Of a stretch of 64,000 nucleotides of DNA, positions 53,837-63,549 are shown piece by piece. How positions within the stretch are numbered: the stretch's first letter is position 1; the number at the start of each line of letters is the position of its first letter. The notes beneath the pieces were generated by a model. It was not told the DNA's origin. It saw only the letters and a list, made by a program, of their open reading frames with translations, and searched no databases. A program made the translations under genes and the position numbers. This DNA comes from an uncultured Lachnospiraceae bacterium (GTDB lineage: Bacteria > Bacillota > Clostridia > Lachnospirales > Lachnospiraceae): NCBI GenBank assembly GCA_947245585.1, contig CAMXPV010000003.1:1-64000 (forward strand), read 5' to 3'.

Positions 53837-54151
53837 CTACTCCGCTTCCGCCTTCTCTATCTGGGCGATCGCCGCCTTCTGCATAGGAATGCGGCAGTTT
53901 TTGTTACTGCCGAACTCAACAATAACCGTATCGTCAGTAATGTCAATCACAATCCCGTAAAATCCGCTGTTGGTCAATACACAGTCGCCCACAGCCATCT
54001 CTGCGAGCATCGCCGCCATCCGCTTCTGTTCCTTCTTCTGCGGACGAATCATGATAAAATACATGAACGCGACAATAATGACAATATAAATGATCATAAT
54101 CAGACCACCGCCCGTAGCGGCACCTGCGTCAGCCGTTAATAACAATCCCAT
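53837..54151 (-). CDS. yajC: Preprotein translocase subunit YajC
   Basis: Small accessory subunit of the Sec translocon. The 104-residue protein has one N-terminal membrane helix (LIMIIYIVIIVAFMYFIMI), the family motif RPQKKEQKRMAAMLAEMAVGD and a beta-rich cytosolic end. It lies downstream of tgt, the common tgt-yajC arrangement of bacteria. The start has AGGAGG-like TGGAGGAAA spacing. Confidence 0.93.
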   Translation of the reverse strand: MGLLLTADAGAATGGGLIMIIYIVIIVAFMYFIMIRPQKKEQKRMAAMLAEMAVGDCVLTNSGFYGIVIDITDDTVIVEFGSNKNCRIPMQKAAIAQIEKAEAE

Positions 54152-54241
54152 ATCGTTTCCTCCATTATCCTTTCAATAAAATACTAAAGCCTATCATACA
54201 CAACTTAAACAGGAAAAACAAGCCCCTTCCTAAAATTTTCA

Positions 54242-55375
54242 TCAGTCCTTGCCATTTTGCATCCCGTCAAGCTTCTGTTTCTTATAGGAAGCAAAGCGTC
54301 CCTCGTCCAACGCTTCCCTGATTTCCTCCATCATTTTATTATAGAAATAAAGGTTGTGCAGGACGCACAGGCGCATGCCTAACATCTCCTTTGCTTTCAG
54401 CAGATGCCTGATATAAGCGCGGGAATATCTCTGACACGCCGGACACGGGCATCCCTCCTCGATCGGTCTTTCATCCAATTCATATTTCGCGTTAAAGAGA
54501 TTTATTTTTCCGCCGTTGGTGTAGAGATGACCATGCCGCCCGTTTCTTGTAGGATACACGCAGTCAAAAAAATCAACGCCCCGTTCCACCGCCTCCAAAA
54601 TATTCGCCGGTGTCCCGACACCCATCAAATAGGTAGGCTTGTCCACCGGCAGCCAGGGAACCGTCTCCTCAATCACATGATACATCTGCTCGTGGCTCTC
54701 CCCCACCGCCAGACCTCCCAGCGCATAACCATCGCAGTCAAGCTCCGCAATCCGCCTTGCATGGTCAATCCGGATATCATCAAAAACCGCCCCCTGATTG
54801 ATTCCAAATAACAACTGCTTTTTATTTATGGTATCTTCCAACCCGTTCAGTCGCGCCATCTCCTGTTTACAGCGTACAAGCCATCTGCTTGTGCGGGCCA
54901 CGGAATCCTCCACATAGTCCCTTAGTGCAGTGCTCGGCGGACATTCGTCAAAGGCCATGGCAATGGTGGAAGCCAGATTCGATTGAATCTGCATACTCTC
55001 CTCAGGCCCCATGAATATTTTTCTTCCGTCTATGTGCGAGTGGAAATATACCCCCTCCTCCTTGATCCTGCGAAGCCCTGCCAGTGAAAACACCTGAAAT
55101 CCACCGGAATCTGTCAGAATCGGCTTATTCCATGACATAAATTTATGAAGGCCGCCCAACTGCCTGATCACCTGATCGCCCGGCCGCACATGCAGATGAT
55201 ACGTGTTGGACAATTCCACCTGCGTTCCAATTTTTTCCAGATCCTCCGTGGACACGGCTCCTTTGATGGCCGCCACTGTCCCGACATTCATAAAGACAGG
55301 GGTTTGCACTGTGCCGTGTACGGTTGTAAGCGCGGCACGCTTAGCCCTGCCTTCCATTTTTAAAACCTGATACAT
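54242..55375 (-). CDS. tgt: tRNA-guanine transglycosylase
   Basis: Exchanges guanine-34 for preQ1 in queuosine tRNAs (Asp, Asn, His, Tyr). The 377-residue protein has the conserved GGFQVFSL, MAFDECPPS and VYPTRNGRHGHLYT motifs. A zinc site is in CPCPACQRYSRAYIRHL with the later His (HNLYFYNKMM). It precedes yajC by 90 nt and follows the carboxypeptidase gene by 25 nt. Confidence 0.97.
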   Translation of the reverse strand: MYQVLKMEGRAKRAALTTVHGTVQTPVFMNVGTVAAIKGAVSTEDLEKIGTQVELSNTYHLHVRPGDQVIRQLGGLHKFMSWNKPILTDSGGFQVFSLAGLRRIKEEGVYFHSHIDGRKIFMGPEESMQIQSNLASTIAMAFDECPPSTALRDYVEDSVARTSRWLVRCKQEMARLNGLEDTINKKQLLFGINQGAVFDDIRIDHARRIAELDCDGYALGGLAVGESHEQMYHVIEETVPWLPVDKPTYLMGVGTPANILEAVERGVDFFDCVYPTRNGRHGHLYTNGGKINLFNAKYELDERPIEEGCPCPACQRYSRAYIRHLLKAKEMLGMRLCVLHNLYFYNKMMEEIREALDEGRFASYKKQKLDGMQNGKD

Positions 55376-55400
55376 AATGCCCTCTTTCCAAATAGAATAA

Positions 55401-56483
55401 CTATAGATATTTATCCCAAAACTCTTCCAGACAAAGATTTTCCTCTTTCATGACTGCCGCCGCTTCCCTGCCCACATACCGGAAGTGCCAGGGCTCGTAC
55501 TCAATACTCGTAATATACTCTTTCCCTTCCGGATAACGCAGAACAAAACCGTATTCGCTGCTGTGCTCCGCCAGCCACTTTCCACCCTCCGTATCGGCAA
55601 AGCCCTGCTTCAGTTCACTATACGAATCCGATGTGATATCCAGTGCAAGTCCCACCTCATGTTCACTGCATCCCGGAACCGTAATGACTCTGGATGTCGC
55701 CTTATAGGCTTCCATATAAGAAAATCCCTGTCTCATATAGGATTTGATCCTGTCATTAAAATTGTTTTCCTGACGATCGGAAGTCCTGTACGGGGATCTG
55801 ACCACTAAATTCAGTCCATCCGCCTTAGCCGCCTGCATCATCAGGAGCAGATCTTCGATCACCCGCTCGTCGCAGCGCATTCCCGACATAAAGGTTCCCA
55901 ATTTAAAATCATACCCGTCCGGAATGGGATGATGCTTGTTAATCAGTGTAAGCCTCCAATCGGAAGAGTCAAAAGTCAGCTCCTCCACGCTCATTACGGG
56001 CTCCTGATTCACATAGTCCGAATGTTCCCCGATCCCCTCATGTTCATGATGTTCCAACAGATCATCCAGAGTATAAGTTTCCAATCCCTCTTCTTCATGC
56101 TCCGTAACGATTCCGTCCCCGTCTAAAATCACCTCATCGGGCACCGTAACAGGATCAACCTCCGCCAACGAAATATCCGATGTCTCAACAACCGCGCTAT
56201 AAGTCTCCTGCGCGCCTGCAAACCCGGTGCGTTCCGCGAACACAGCAAAGGAAAAGCTGCAGCTGCTCATGGAAAAAACTGCCACAAATACCATACTGGC
56301 ATATCGTTTCCCATTGGACACAAAATGTCTCCCTATATAATAAAAGAAAAGAGAGATTGACATTGCCGCCAGACAAGGGTACTTCATCCATTTATGCTTT
56401 TTGGCTGCCCCCATAAAATATGCAATTATATTTTGCCGAAATGTTTTATCCATCCAAAACCCCAAATTTGACATAATTGACAT
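55401..56483 (-). CDS. D-alanyl-D-alanine carboxypeptidase, VanY (M15B) type
   Basis: Zinc peptidase trimming the terminal D-Ala of peptidoglycan stems. The protein has two hydrophobic N-terminal segments (residues ~35-55 and ~63-83), an acidic extracellular linker and a C-terminal M15B domain with GCSEHEVGLALDIT (zinc His and Asp) and EPWHFRYVG. The start is uncertain: 56483 and 56453 are both possible and neither has a clear ribosome binding site. It is divergent from aroC with a 400-nt region between. Confidence 0.85.
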   Translation of the reverse strand: MSIMSNLGFWMDKTFRQNIIAYFMGAAKKHKWMKYPCLAAMSISLFFYYIGRHFVSNGKRYASMVFVAVFSMSSCSFSFAVFAERTGFAGAQETYSAVVETSDISLAEVDPVTVPDEVILDGDGIVTEHEEEGLETYTLDDLLEHHEHEGIGEHSDYVNQEPVMSVEELTFDSSDWRLTLINKHHPIPDGYDFKLGTFMSGMRCDERVIEDLLLMMQAAKADGLNLVVRSPYRTSDRQENNFNDRIKSYMRQGFSYMEAYKATSRVITVPGCSEHEVGLALDITSDSYSELKQGFADTEGGKWLAEHSSEYGFVLRYPEGKEYITSIEYEPWHFRYVGREAAAVMKEENLCLEEFWDKYL

Positions 56484-56503
56484 AATTATAATTTCTGTCT
56501 TAT

Positions 56504-56531
56504 ATCATAACACATAAAATTTTTTTGTACA
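56504..56531 (-). promoter_or_regulatory. Candidate promoter of the VanY gene
   Basis: TGTACA (56531-56526) and TATGAT (56509-56504) on the minus strand, 16 nt apart, lie 20-50 nt upstream of the gene start. The region is AT-rich, so this is a weak call. Confidence 0.45.
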
Positions 56532-56670
56532 CCCTTTTTTATGTAAATCTGTCATTTTTCGCCCCTTTTTTTATTTCTTTCCCCTTTCGATTTGATTTTT
56601 TAAAGTCTTCCCCCTAGTTTCTTCCCCCTTTTCCACCCGGTTTCATCCCTCCTTTTTCTGTTTGGCGCTC
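56532..56670. other. AT/T-rich spacer between vanY and aroC
   Basis: The 400-nt gap between the VanY gene (56483) and aroC (56890) is divergent and pyrimidine-rich on the plus strand. It carries one promoter candidate on each strand and long T-runs at 56521-56660. I see no tRNA, riboswitch or small gene in it. Confidence 0.5.
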
Positions 56671-56698
56671 TTGCAATTTTACTAGAATATGATATGCT
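56671..56698 (+). promoter_or_regulatory. Candidate promoter of aroC
   Basis: TTGCAA (56671-56676) and TATGCT (56693-56698) are separated by 16 nt, about 190 nt upstream of the aroC start codon. The untranslated leader would be long (~185 nt) with no recognised fold. Confidence 0.5.
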
Positions 56699-56889
56699 GT
56701 GTAAAGGAAAAATGGCCTGTATTCCCATACTTTTCCAAGTGTTAATGTTTTTACGTACATTTTCTCCACAGGCGCTTTGTGCGATTGTATTTAATTGTAC
56801 ATTTTATATTTCACATGAAATTTAATTTTGCAGGATATCCTGCATGCTTTTATCAGAAAACTTCACACAATTTAAGAAAGGATCAGACA

Positions 56890-57990
56890 ATGGCAGGATC
56901 AACACTGGGAATTATCTATCGAATTACCACTTGGGGCGAATCACACGGCCCCGGACTGGGTGTTGTTGTGGACGGTTGTCCCGCGGGACTCCCCCTCGAT
57001 ACAAACGATATTCAGTCATATTTGAACCGGCGAAGGCCCGGACAAAACCGCATGACTACCCCCCGCAAAGAAGCTGACGCCGTAGAAATTCTCTCAGGCG
57101 TATTTGAGGGGAAAACCACGGGCGCCCCTATTTCCCTTCTCATTCGGAATACTTCGCAGCGCTCCGGGGACTACAGCGAGATTGCTGCCTGCTATCGTCC
57201 GGGCCATGCAGATTATACTTTTGACCAAAAATACGGCTTTCGTGATTATCGGGGCGGCGGACGCTCCTCCGGGCGTGAAACCATCGGTCGTGTGGCTGCC
57301 GGAGCCATCGCCGCAAAGGCCCTGTCTGAGTTTGGCATACGCCTCACCGCCTACACCAAATCCATCGGTCCTGTGTGCATTGACCCAAACGCATTTGACA
57401 GGGAAGCCATTGGGGAAACCCCCACTTCTATGCCGGACAGAGAAGCCTCGATCCGCGCGGAACAATATTTGGAGGACTGTATGCGAAACTATGACTCCTC
57501 CGGCGGGGTAATCGAGTGCGTGATCGACGGCGTTCCGGCCGGCCTGGGCGATCCGGTCTTTGAAAAACTGGATGCCAATCTGGCCAAGGCGGTTATGTCC
57601 ATCGGCGCTGTCAAGGCAGTGGAGATCGGGGACGGCACCGCAGTATCCGCCCGACGGGGATCGGAAAACAACGATGCCTTCCGCATGAATAACGGTCAGA
57701 TTGTTAAGACCACCAACCACGCAGGCGGCATTTTAGGCGGCATCAGCGACGGTTCTCCCATTCTTCTGCGCGCTTATGTAAAGCCAACGCCTTCCATCTT
57801 CTCTCCGCAGAACACTGTCAACAGAGACGGGGAGGAAATCAGCATCTCCATCAAGGGCAGACATGACCCCGTTATTGTTCCAAGGGCGGTGGTTGTGGTG
57901 GAGTCTATGGCGGCCATCACGATTCTGGATGCCCTCCTGGTAAATGCAGGGGCCAAAATGGATCACTTGAAAGCGATATACAAAAATTAA
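56890..57990 (+). CDS. aroC: Chorismate synthase
   Basis: Last shikimate step: EPSP to chorismate with reduced flavin. The 366-residue protein has ITTWGESHGPGLGVVVDGCPAG at the start, GHADYTFDQKYGFRDYRGGGRSS and the conserved GRHDPVIVPRAV near the end. The ATG at 56890 has AAGAAAGGA upstream; the frame reads further upstream to 56779 with no ribosome binding site. It stands alone between its promoter and a terminator shared with DUF3737. Confidence 0.96.
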   Translation: MAGSTLGIIYRITTWGESHGPGLGVVVDGCPAGLPLDTNDIQSYLNRRRPGQNRMTTPRKEADAVEILSGVFEGKTTGAPISLLIRNTSQRSGDYSEIAACYRPGHADYTFDQKYGFRDYRGGGRSSGRETIGRVAAGAIAAKALSEFGIRLTAYTKSIGPVCIDPNAFDREAIGETPTSMPDREASIRAEQYLEDCMRNYDSSGGVIECVIDGVPAGLGDPVFEKLDANLAKAVMSIGAVKAVEIGDGTAVSARRGSENNDAFRMNNGQIVKTTNHAGGILGGISDGSPILLRAYVKPTPSIFSPQNTVNRDGEEISISIKGRHDPVIVPRAVVVVESMAAITILDALLVNAGAKMDHLKAIYKN

Positions 57991-58068
57991 ATCAGCCAGA
58001 AAAACTACTTGTATTTTAAAACAGGAATTAATATTTTCCATTTTTTGACATCTGATCCAATTTCAAAC

Positions 58069-58110
58069 AAAAGACTCTCCGACTTAAGTTAACCAGTCCG
58101 GAGAGTCTTT
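58069..58110. terminator. Bidirectional terminator after aroC
   Basis: AAAGACTCTCCG (58070-58081) pairs with CGGAGAGTCTTT (58099-58110), 12 bp, around a 17-nt loop. It lies between convergent aroC and the DUF3737 gene. Confidence 0.9.
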
Positions 58111-58154
58111 CTCTATCACAATATCATATAATAACGTGCAGCTTTTTCGTGGTA

Positions 58155-59009
58155 TCATCCGTTATTGCTCTTCACAAAAATTTCCGCTGTACATTCCATA
58201 ACAGGAGCTTCTTTTATAATTTCACTCACACTGTCCACTGTAATCCTTCCCGATTTCGGATTTTTAATGGATATCACATGGCCCTTCACATCCGCTTCCA
58301 CTTCGGAATACTCAAATGAGAGATCGGTCTCTTCCATGGTACAGTTAATCAGCTTTAGGTTTTTGCAGTAGCACAAGGGCTGTGTCCCAATGATTTTGCA
58401 GTCGATCAGGGTCAATCCGTCGGAAAACCACGCCAGATATTCCCCCTTCACCACGGAGTTTCTCACCGTCACATTTTCACTGTGCCAGAACGCGTCCTTT
58501 GTATCCAGTACACAGTCGGAAATTTCCAGATTCTTCATATACTGAAACGAATACTTTCCCTTCATTTTGACCCGTTCCAATTTCACATCCCTGCTGTCAA
58601 AGAACAAATACTCCGATTCGACTTCCGAATCTGTAATCGCGATCTTTTTCGATTTCCAACCGAACTCCTGCGATACAATACGGCAGTTCTCCAACCGGAT
58701 GTCTTCACACTCTCTGACGGCCTTGATCCCGTTCAAAACTGAGTTTTGTATCACGCCGTCCGATGCGTACCAGATGGCCGCCCGTGTCAGTTCATCCATA
58801 GTGGAGTCTTCCATCGCAAACTTTTTCACATGCCACAGCGGATACCGCAAAGAGAAACTACAACCTTTCAGCCGTACATCCCTTGATTCCTTCAATGCAG
58901 ATTCGCCGTCTGCAGGCCCCGCAAAAATGCAATCCACCACTTCTGCGTCCTGCAGATTATATAACGCCCGTTCTTCATCGAATTGCCTCTTTGCAATCTG
59001 TTTTCTCAT
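58155..59009 (-). CDS. DUF3737 family beta-helix protein
   Basis: A 284-residue protein made of short repeats of the form (x)LxNCxIxG, such as LRLENCRIVSQ, ISDCVLDTKDAFWH and LTLIDCKIIGTQPL, predicted to form a right-handed parallel beta-helix. It matches the DUF3737 family, of unknown function, common in gut Firmicutes and Bacteroidetes. Cytosolic, no signal peptide. The ATG at 59009 follows AGGAGG; the frame opens two codons earlier at a TTG. It lies 12 nt downstream of the GH25 gene. Confidence 0.85.
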   Translation of the reverse strand: MRKQIAKRQFDEERALYNLQDAEVVDCIFAGPADGESALKESRDVRLKGCSFSLRYPLWHVKKFAMEDSTMDELTRAAIWYASDGVIQNSVLNGIKAVRECEDIRLENCRIVSQEFGWKSKKIAITDSEVESEYLFFDSRDVKLERVKMKGKYSFQYMKNLEISDCVLDTKDAFWHSENVTVRNSVVKGEYLAWFSDGLTLIDCKIIGTQPLCYCKNLKLINCTMEETDLSFEYSEVEADVKGHVISIKNPKSGRITVDSVSEIIKEAPVMECTAEIFVKSNNG

Positions 59010-59021
59010 TTTCAACCCCTC

Positions 59022-60794
59022 CTATTGTGTCAAATAACTGGATATACAATACAGAGTCTCTCCGTTATACTCTACCCTCGACCATCCATAATCCTCATTG
59101 ATACCTGTTCTGGTCACATATTCTCCGTTGTGCAGGGTAGCGGCTACCACTGCGTCGGGATTGGTTACACTGGGAAGTTTGCGCAGATTGACTTCGATCT
59201 TTGCCGTCACCTGTTCGCTTCTCTCCGCAAACCGGGTTTTTAACCCGTCTCCGCTTCCGGCTCCCTCCTGTGTTTCCGGCTCCTTCACCTGATAGCCAAG
59301 ATCCGTGGTCAAATAACTACTCACAGCATAGACGGTCTGATCGTTGTAGAGCAGTCTTGACCAACCACTGTCACTAACCCCTGTTCTCTTCAAAGTTTCT
59401 CCATTTTTCAGGGTATACACCACCGTGCTGTCATCCCCCTGACTGGGAATATTACGCAGATTGGTGGCATCCTTGGCTGTTACCTCCTCATCCACCTGGG
59501 AAAAGGGCATCAACGCCTCCACATCCGCCCGAGCCTCCTCCGGTGTCTCCTCACTTATCGCACCGGCCGTTCCCTCATAGCCAAAGTAAGCAATGTTCAC
59601 GTCCACCGGTTGGCTGATGCCGGGAACCGTTCCCCGGTTGGTGTACTGCCACATCGCATGGGTTCCCTGATAGGAAGACTTTTCCGTCTGTGGATAGGGT
59701 GTCGAGGGATATTGCGACACCCAGATCCGGTAAGTCTTCTCAATTCGTGAAGTTTCCCATTTGGCATCGCCTGCCATCTCATTCATGGATGAGTAAAACA
59801 TGGGCGTATAGCCCCTCTCATAAATTCTGTTTAGATATGCAATCGCAATGTCTGTCCGCTGTGTGGCGGAAAGTCCGTACTGCGCGCTGTCGGCACGTTC
59901 AAAGCCCTCACAGTCAAAGGCTACCGGATATGTAATCTGGTACTGGGCGATATAGTCAGCTGTCCAGTCTGCCTCCTCCACTGCCTCCTCCTTGCTTGTG
60001 GCGGTGGAAAAGAAATATGCCCCGATCTTAATCCCGTTTTTCTGGGCCTCCTGCATATTATATCTGGCGTTGCTGTCTGCAACGATCTCACGGCTGCCAT
60101 CCATACGGTATCCAACCCGCACCATGGCAAACTCTATGCCGGAAGCCGCCACCTGCGCCCAATCAATCGTCCCCTGGTATCTGGCCACATCAATGCCAAG
60201 CGTAATCTCATCGGTCTCCGCCACGGCCCCGGAGGAAAGAAGCTGACTCACATCCACCTCTGTCCCCTGCTCCGTGCCCATGGTTTCCGTTTCCGGATCC
60301 TCCTGCGCTGCGCCGCTGTCATCCTGCGCCTTCTGTGCTTCTTCCCCTGTCTGCTCCTCTGCTGATTCCCCGGCTGACTCCTGCGCCGCCTGCGCATTCT
60401 CCTCCGAATCCGCCTCTGCATCCTGCTCTTCATTTTGCGCCCCGGCCAATTCCTGGGGTTCGGAAACTTCCTCCATGACAGGGACTTCCTTCTCCCTTCC
60501 GCCCCGGAAGAGAAAAAATGCCGCCACTGCGATCACGACTGTAACAAGCCCGATCACGGCAGGAAATAACACCCGTTTCACAAAGCGAAGGGTATTTTCA
60601 TCGAGTTCCCGGTCAAAGTCATCATCAAAACCATCGTCCTCATCCGCGGAATCATACTCTTCTTCATCCTCCGAAAAGTCGTACTCTTCCTCCTCTTCCG
60701 TATCGTACACATCCTCATCTGACACACCGTATTCCTGATCCAGATCAAGGAACTCCAGCTCTTCGTCTTTCTGTTTTTTCCCGTTTGACTTCAT
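59022..60794 (-). CDS. Membrane-anchored GH25 lysozyme with two SH3-type repeats
   Basis: Peptidoglycan hydrolase. The 590-residue protein has an acidic cytosolic N-terminus (residues 1-88, Asp/Glu/Tyr-rich), one membrane helix (~residues 92-118), a Glu/Gln/Ala-rich linker (~125-195), a GH25 domain (~200-415) with LGIDVARYQGTIDW and the acidic pair in VAFDCEGF, and two SH3-like repeats (~425-505 and ~520-590, each with NLR-type start and YCISSYL/YAVSSYL end). A type II orientation would put the lysozyme outside. It starts with GGAAGGGG upstream and leads to DUF3737. Confidence 0.9.
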   Translation of the reverse strand: MKSNGKKQKDEELEFLDLDQEYGVSDEDVYDTEEEEEYDFSEDEEEYDSADEDDGFDDDFDRELDENTLRFVKRVLFPAVIGLVTVVIAVAAFFLFRGGREKEVPVMEEVSEPQELAGAQNEEQDAEADSEENAQAAQESAGESAEEQTGEEAQKAQDDSGAAQEDPETETMGTEQGTEVDVSQLLSSGAVAETDEITLGIDVARYQGTIDWAQVAASGIEFAMVRVGYRMDGSREIVADSNARYNMQEAQKNGIKIGAYFFSTATSKEEAVEEADWTADYIAQYQITYPVAFDCEGFERADSAQYGLSATQRTDIAIAYLNRIYERGYTPMFYSSMNEMAGDAKWETSRIEKTYRIWVSQYPSTPYPQTEKSSYQGTHAMWQYTNRGTVPGISQPVDVNIAYFGYEGTAGAISEETPEEARADVEALMPFSQVDEEVTAKDATNLRNIPSQGDDSTVVYTLKNGETLKRTGVSDSGWSRLLYNDQTVYAVSSYLTTDLGYQVKEPETQEGAGSGDGLKTRFAERSEQVTAKIEVNLRKLPSVTNPDAVVAATLHNGEYVTRTGINEDYGWSRVEYNGETLYCISSYLTQ

Positions 60795-60844
60795 GGTACA
60801 CCCCTTCCATCTATACGTAAATTACAACCGTTATCTATCTATGG

Positions 60845-61828
60845 TTAGAAGTTCTCCAAAAGCTCTAAATAAAACTCGTGGTAATCCTTTCTGTTCTCCT
60901 TCATAAACTGAATAGCGGACTTGGGATGTTGATTCAAAAGGCCTGTCAACAGATAGGGCACCTCGTACCCCCACGACACACCGGATTCTCGAAGCGGCAC
61001 AATCTGTTCCTCAATAAAACGCAGAATCGGGTTGATATTGTATTTCGGGTTCTTTAAGAATCCCAACAGCAATTCACTGGGACAGTTTCCGCACCCACGC
61101 CCCATTCCGCTCACGGTCGCATCCAGATAGCTCACGCCCATAATGACAACCTCAGTGGTGTTGGCAAAGGCCAACTGTTGATTATTGTGGGCATGAATAC
61201 CCACTTTTTTATTATACTTATCAGCCACTTCCAGATATTTATCCGCAAGTCTTCTGACCTGCTCCGGATAGAGGGAACCATAGCTGTCCACCAGATAAAT
61301 CGTACCCACACTGCTTTGTCCAAGCAGATCAAGCGCCGCGTCCAGATCGGTCTCGTTGGCCTTTGAAATGGCCATAATGTTGACCGTCGTCTCATAGCCT
61401 TTCTTCGTGCAATCCTCAATCATCGCGATGGCCGCAGGAATGGTATTGATATAGGTTGCAACACGCACCAGATCCACCGGGCTGTCCTTCTTGTTTACGA
61501 TATCCTTTTTATAATCGCACCGGCCCACATCCGCCATAACGCCGATCTTCATATCCGTCTTGTTATCTCCCACAATGGCGCGGATCTCCTTGTCATCGCA
61601 GAACTTCCACTTGCCGAACTTATTCACGTCAAACATTTCCTTGGACGCTTTGTACCCAAACTCCATGTAATCCACGCCGGCCTTGATATTTGCCTTATAC
61701 AGCGCCTTCACAAACTCGTCCGTAAAGAAAAAATCATTCACCAGTCCACCGTCTCGCAGTGTACAGTCCACCACCTTGATATCCGGTGCGTATGACATTA
61801 ATGTTCTTCCCTTTGCTCTCTTTTCCAT
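60845..61828 (-). CDS. DRE-TIM aldolase-type metalloenzyme (HMG-CoA lyase/oxovalerate aldolase-like)
   Basis: A 327-residue TIM-barrel enzyme with the family start VDCTLRDGGLVNDFFF and the metal-site HAHNNQQLAFANT near residue 212. Related enzymes split or condense 2-oxo acids (HMG-CoA lyase, 4-hydroxy-2-oxovalerate aldolase, isopropylmalate synthase). The conserved Cys/Gly-rich end GMGRGCGNCPSELL near residue 245 is shared by the aldolase branch. Substrate unknown. Such genes often lie in surface polysaccharide clusters, which is not the case here. AAAGAGGTG precedes the ATG. Confidence 0.8.
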   Translation of the reverse strand: MEKRAKGRTLMSYAPDIKVVDCTLRDGGLVNDFFFTDEFVKALYKANIKAGVDYMEFGYKASKEMFDVNKFGKWKFCDDKEIRAIVGDNKTDMKIGVMADVGRCDYKKDIVNKKDSPVDLVRVATYINTIPAAIAMIEDCTKKGYETTVNIMAISKANETDLDAALDLLGQSSVGTIYLVDSYGSLYPEQVRRLADKYLEVADKYNKKVGIHAHNNQQLAFANTTEVVIMGVSYLDATVSGMGRGCGNCPSELLLGFLKNPKYNINPILRFIEEQIVPLRESGVSWGYEVPYLLTGLLNQHPKSAIQFMKENRKDYHEFYLELLENF

Positions 61829-61878
61829 AGTAACACCTCTTTCTTTTTTGCATTACGCATGTTATTAAACCTTGCTTT

Positions 61879-63102
61879 TTATGCAAGAATCTTTTTAAAA
61901 CTCTTCTTACCCTTCTTTACGATAAACTCTTCCGCTGCAATATCCTCTTTTGTGTAGCAAGTCTTTACATCCGTCACCTTCTCGCCCTTCACGGACACGC
62001 CGCCCTGCTCCACGGCCCTGCGCGCCTCGGAGCGGGAAGCCGCCAGTCCGCCGGAAACCAGAATGCCGAGAATATCAATACTGCCATCCCTGAAATCTTC
62101 GTCCTTTAACGTTACAGCTGGCATATTTTCCGAACTGGTTCCACCCACAAAAAGCGCTCTGGAAGCTTCTTTCGCCTTATCAGCTTCCTCCTCTCCGTGC
62201 ACCAGATTCGTCAGCTCATAGGCCAGAATCTCCTTTGCCTCGTTTAACTGGCTGCCCTCCCATTTGTCCATCTCCTCAATCTGCGAAAGAGGCAGGAAAG
62301 TGAGCATACGCAGGCATTTGAGCACATCCGCATCGTCCACATTCCGCCAGTATTGATAAAACTCAAAGGGAGTCGTCTTGTTGGGATCAAGCCACACCGC
62401 ACCCTTCTGTGTCTTACCCATCTTCTTACCCTCGGAGTTCATAAGCAGGGTAATCGTCATGGCATAAGCGTCTTTGGAAAGCTTTCTGCGGATCAAATCT
62501 GTACCGCCAAGCATATTGCTCCACTGATCGTCCCCGCCAAACTGCATATTACAGCCGTATCTCTTGTACAGCTCCAGAAAATCGTAGCTCTGCATAATCA
62601 TGTAATTAAATTCAAGGAAGCTTAACCCTTTTTCCATCCTCTGCTTGTAGCACTCCGCCCGCAGCATATTGTTGACAGAAAAGCACGCGCCGACCTCCCT
62701 GATAAACTCCACATAGTTTAAATCAAGCAGCCAGTCCGCATTGTTGACCATAAGAGCCTTTCCCTCGGAAAAGTCGATAAACCGGCTCATCTGCTTCTTA
62801 AAGCACTCGCAGTTGTGATCGATCGTCTCCTTCGTCATCATGGAGCGCATGTCCGTGCGCCCGGAAGGGTCTCCGATCATAGCCGTTCCGCCGCCGATCA
62901 GGGCAATCGGCTTATTGCCCGCCTCCTGCAGCCGTTTCATCAGACAAAGGGCCATGAAATGTCCCACATGCAGACTGTCCGCCGTAGGGTCAAACCCGAT
63001 ATAAAAGGTCGCCTTCCCGTTGTTGATCAGTTCGCGGATCTCCTCCGCGTTTGTGAGCTGCGCGAGAAGTCCTCTCGCCTGTAATTCTTCGTAGATTCCC
63101 AT
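61879..63102 (-). CDS. tyrS: Tyrosyl-tRNA synthetase
   Basis: Class I synthetase. The 407-residue protein has the HIGH-like HVGH in [11 protein letters not shown], the KMSKS-like KMGKTQKG near residue 232, and a C-terminal S4-type RNA-binding domain ([18 protein letters not shown]). I chose ATG 63102 (GGAGGAAATC upstream); the frame reads back into the leader. A T-box precedes it (63149-63487). Confidence 0.95.
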   Translation of the reverse strand: MGIYEELQARGLLAQLTNAEEIRELINNGKATFYIGFDPTADSLHVGHFMALCLMKRLQEAGNKPIALIGGGTAMIGDPSGRTDMRSMMTKETIDHNCECFKKQMSRFIDFSEGKALMVNNADWLLDLNYVEFIREVGACFSVNNMLRAECYKQRMEKGLSFLEFNYMIMQSYDFLELYKRYGCNMQFGGDDQWSNMLGGTDLIRRKLSKDAYAMTITLLMNSEGKKMGKTQKGAVWLDPNKTTPFEFYQYWRNVDDADVLKCLRMLTFLPLSQIEEMDKWEGSQLNEAKEILAYELTNLVHGEEEADKAKEASRALFVGGTSSENMPAVTLKDEDFRDGSIDILGILVSGGLAASRSEARRAVEQGGVSVKGEKVTDVKTCYTKEDIAAEEFIVKKGKKSFKKILA

Positions 63103-63148
63103 GATTTCCTCCATTCCTCTCCGCATTTCGACTCTGCTTATGCGCGCA

Positions 63149-63487
63149 AAGAACCCCCGTCCTGCCATCAGGACGAGGGTTAAACTCGTGTTACCACCTA
63201 ATTTCACGAATGACTCGCATCATCCGCCTCACCGGGTACGGTCATAGAATAACATTTGTTATACATTGTTACGTCCGCCTATGACGATACTCTCCTGCTA
63301 TAACGTGCATTCCTCCGTCACGGCCTACTAAGAAACGTCTCCGCCCTATTCCGCCATGAAGCTCCGAGATGTATTCATGGAAGAGTTCCCGCGCGCCTCT
63401 CATCCGCCGGCTGCTTTCTGTCCGTTTCCTGATCCACTACTTGTTCTCTTCAACGCCTGTCTTCTTTGTTTGTTGCAAAGCTTTACT
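63149..63487 (-). ncRNA. T-box riboswitch of tyrS
   Basis: The minus strand has the T-box sequence AGGTGGTAACACGAG (63199-63185) followed by a terminator stem (63149-63182: CCCTCGTCCT with AGGACGGGGG). The bulge UGGU would pair with ACCA of the tRNA-Tyr end. Upstream, AGAGAACAAGTAGT marks the base of stem I, and a UAC codon in GAATACATC lies at the expected specifier position. It should let uncharged tRNA-Tyr prevent termination before tyrS. Confidence 0.85.
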
Positions 63488-63494
63488 GCCTTAT

Positions 63495-63523
63495 AATGTA
63501 TACGAATTTCCGGGCTTTGTCAA
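63495..63523 (-). promoter_or_regulatory. Promoter of the tyrS T-box transcript
   Basis: TTGACA (63523-63518) and TACATT (63500-63495) on the minus strand are separated by 17 nt. Transcription would start near 63488, giving a leader that contains the whole T-box. Confidence 0.7.
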
Positions 63524-63549
63524 CCTTTTTTTATTCTATGACAGGCAGT

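Noticed and set aside
56532..56670. T-rich region as a replication origin
   Set aside because: No DnaA boxes or dnaA/dnaN genes; it is simply a divergent promoter region.
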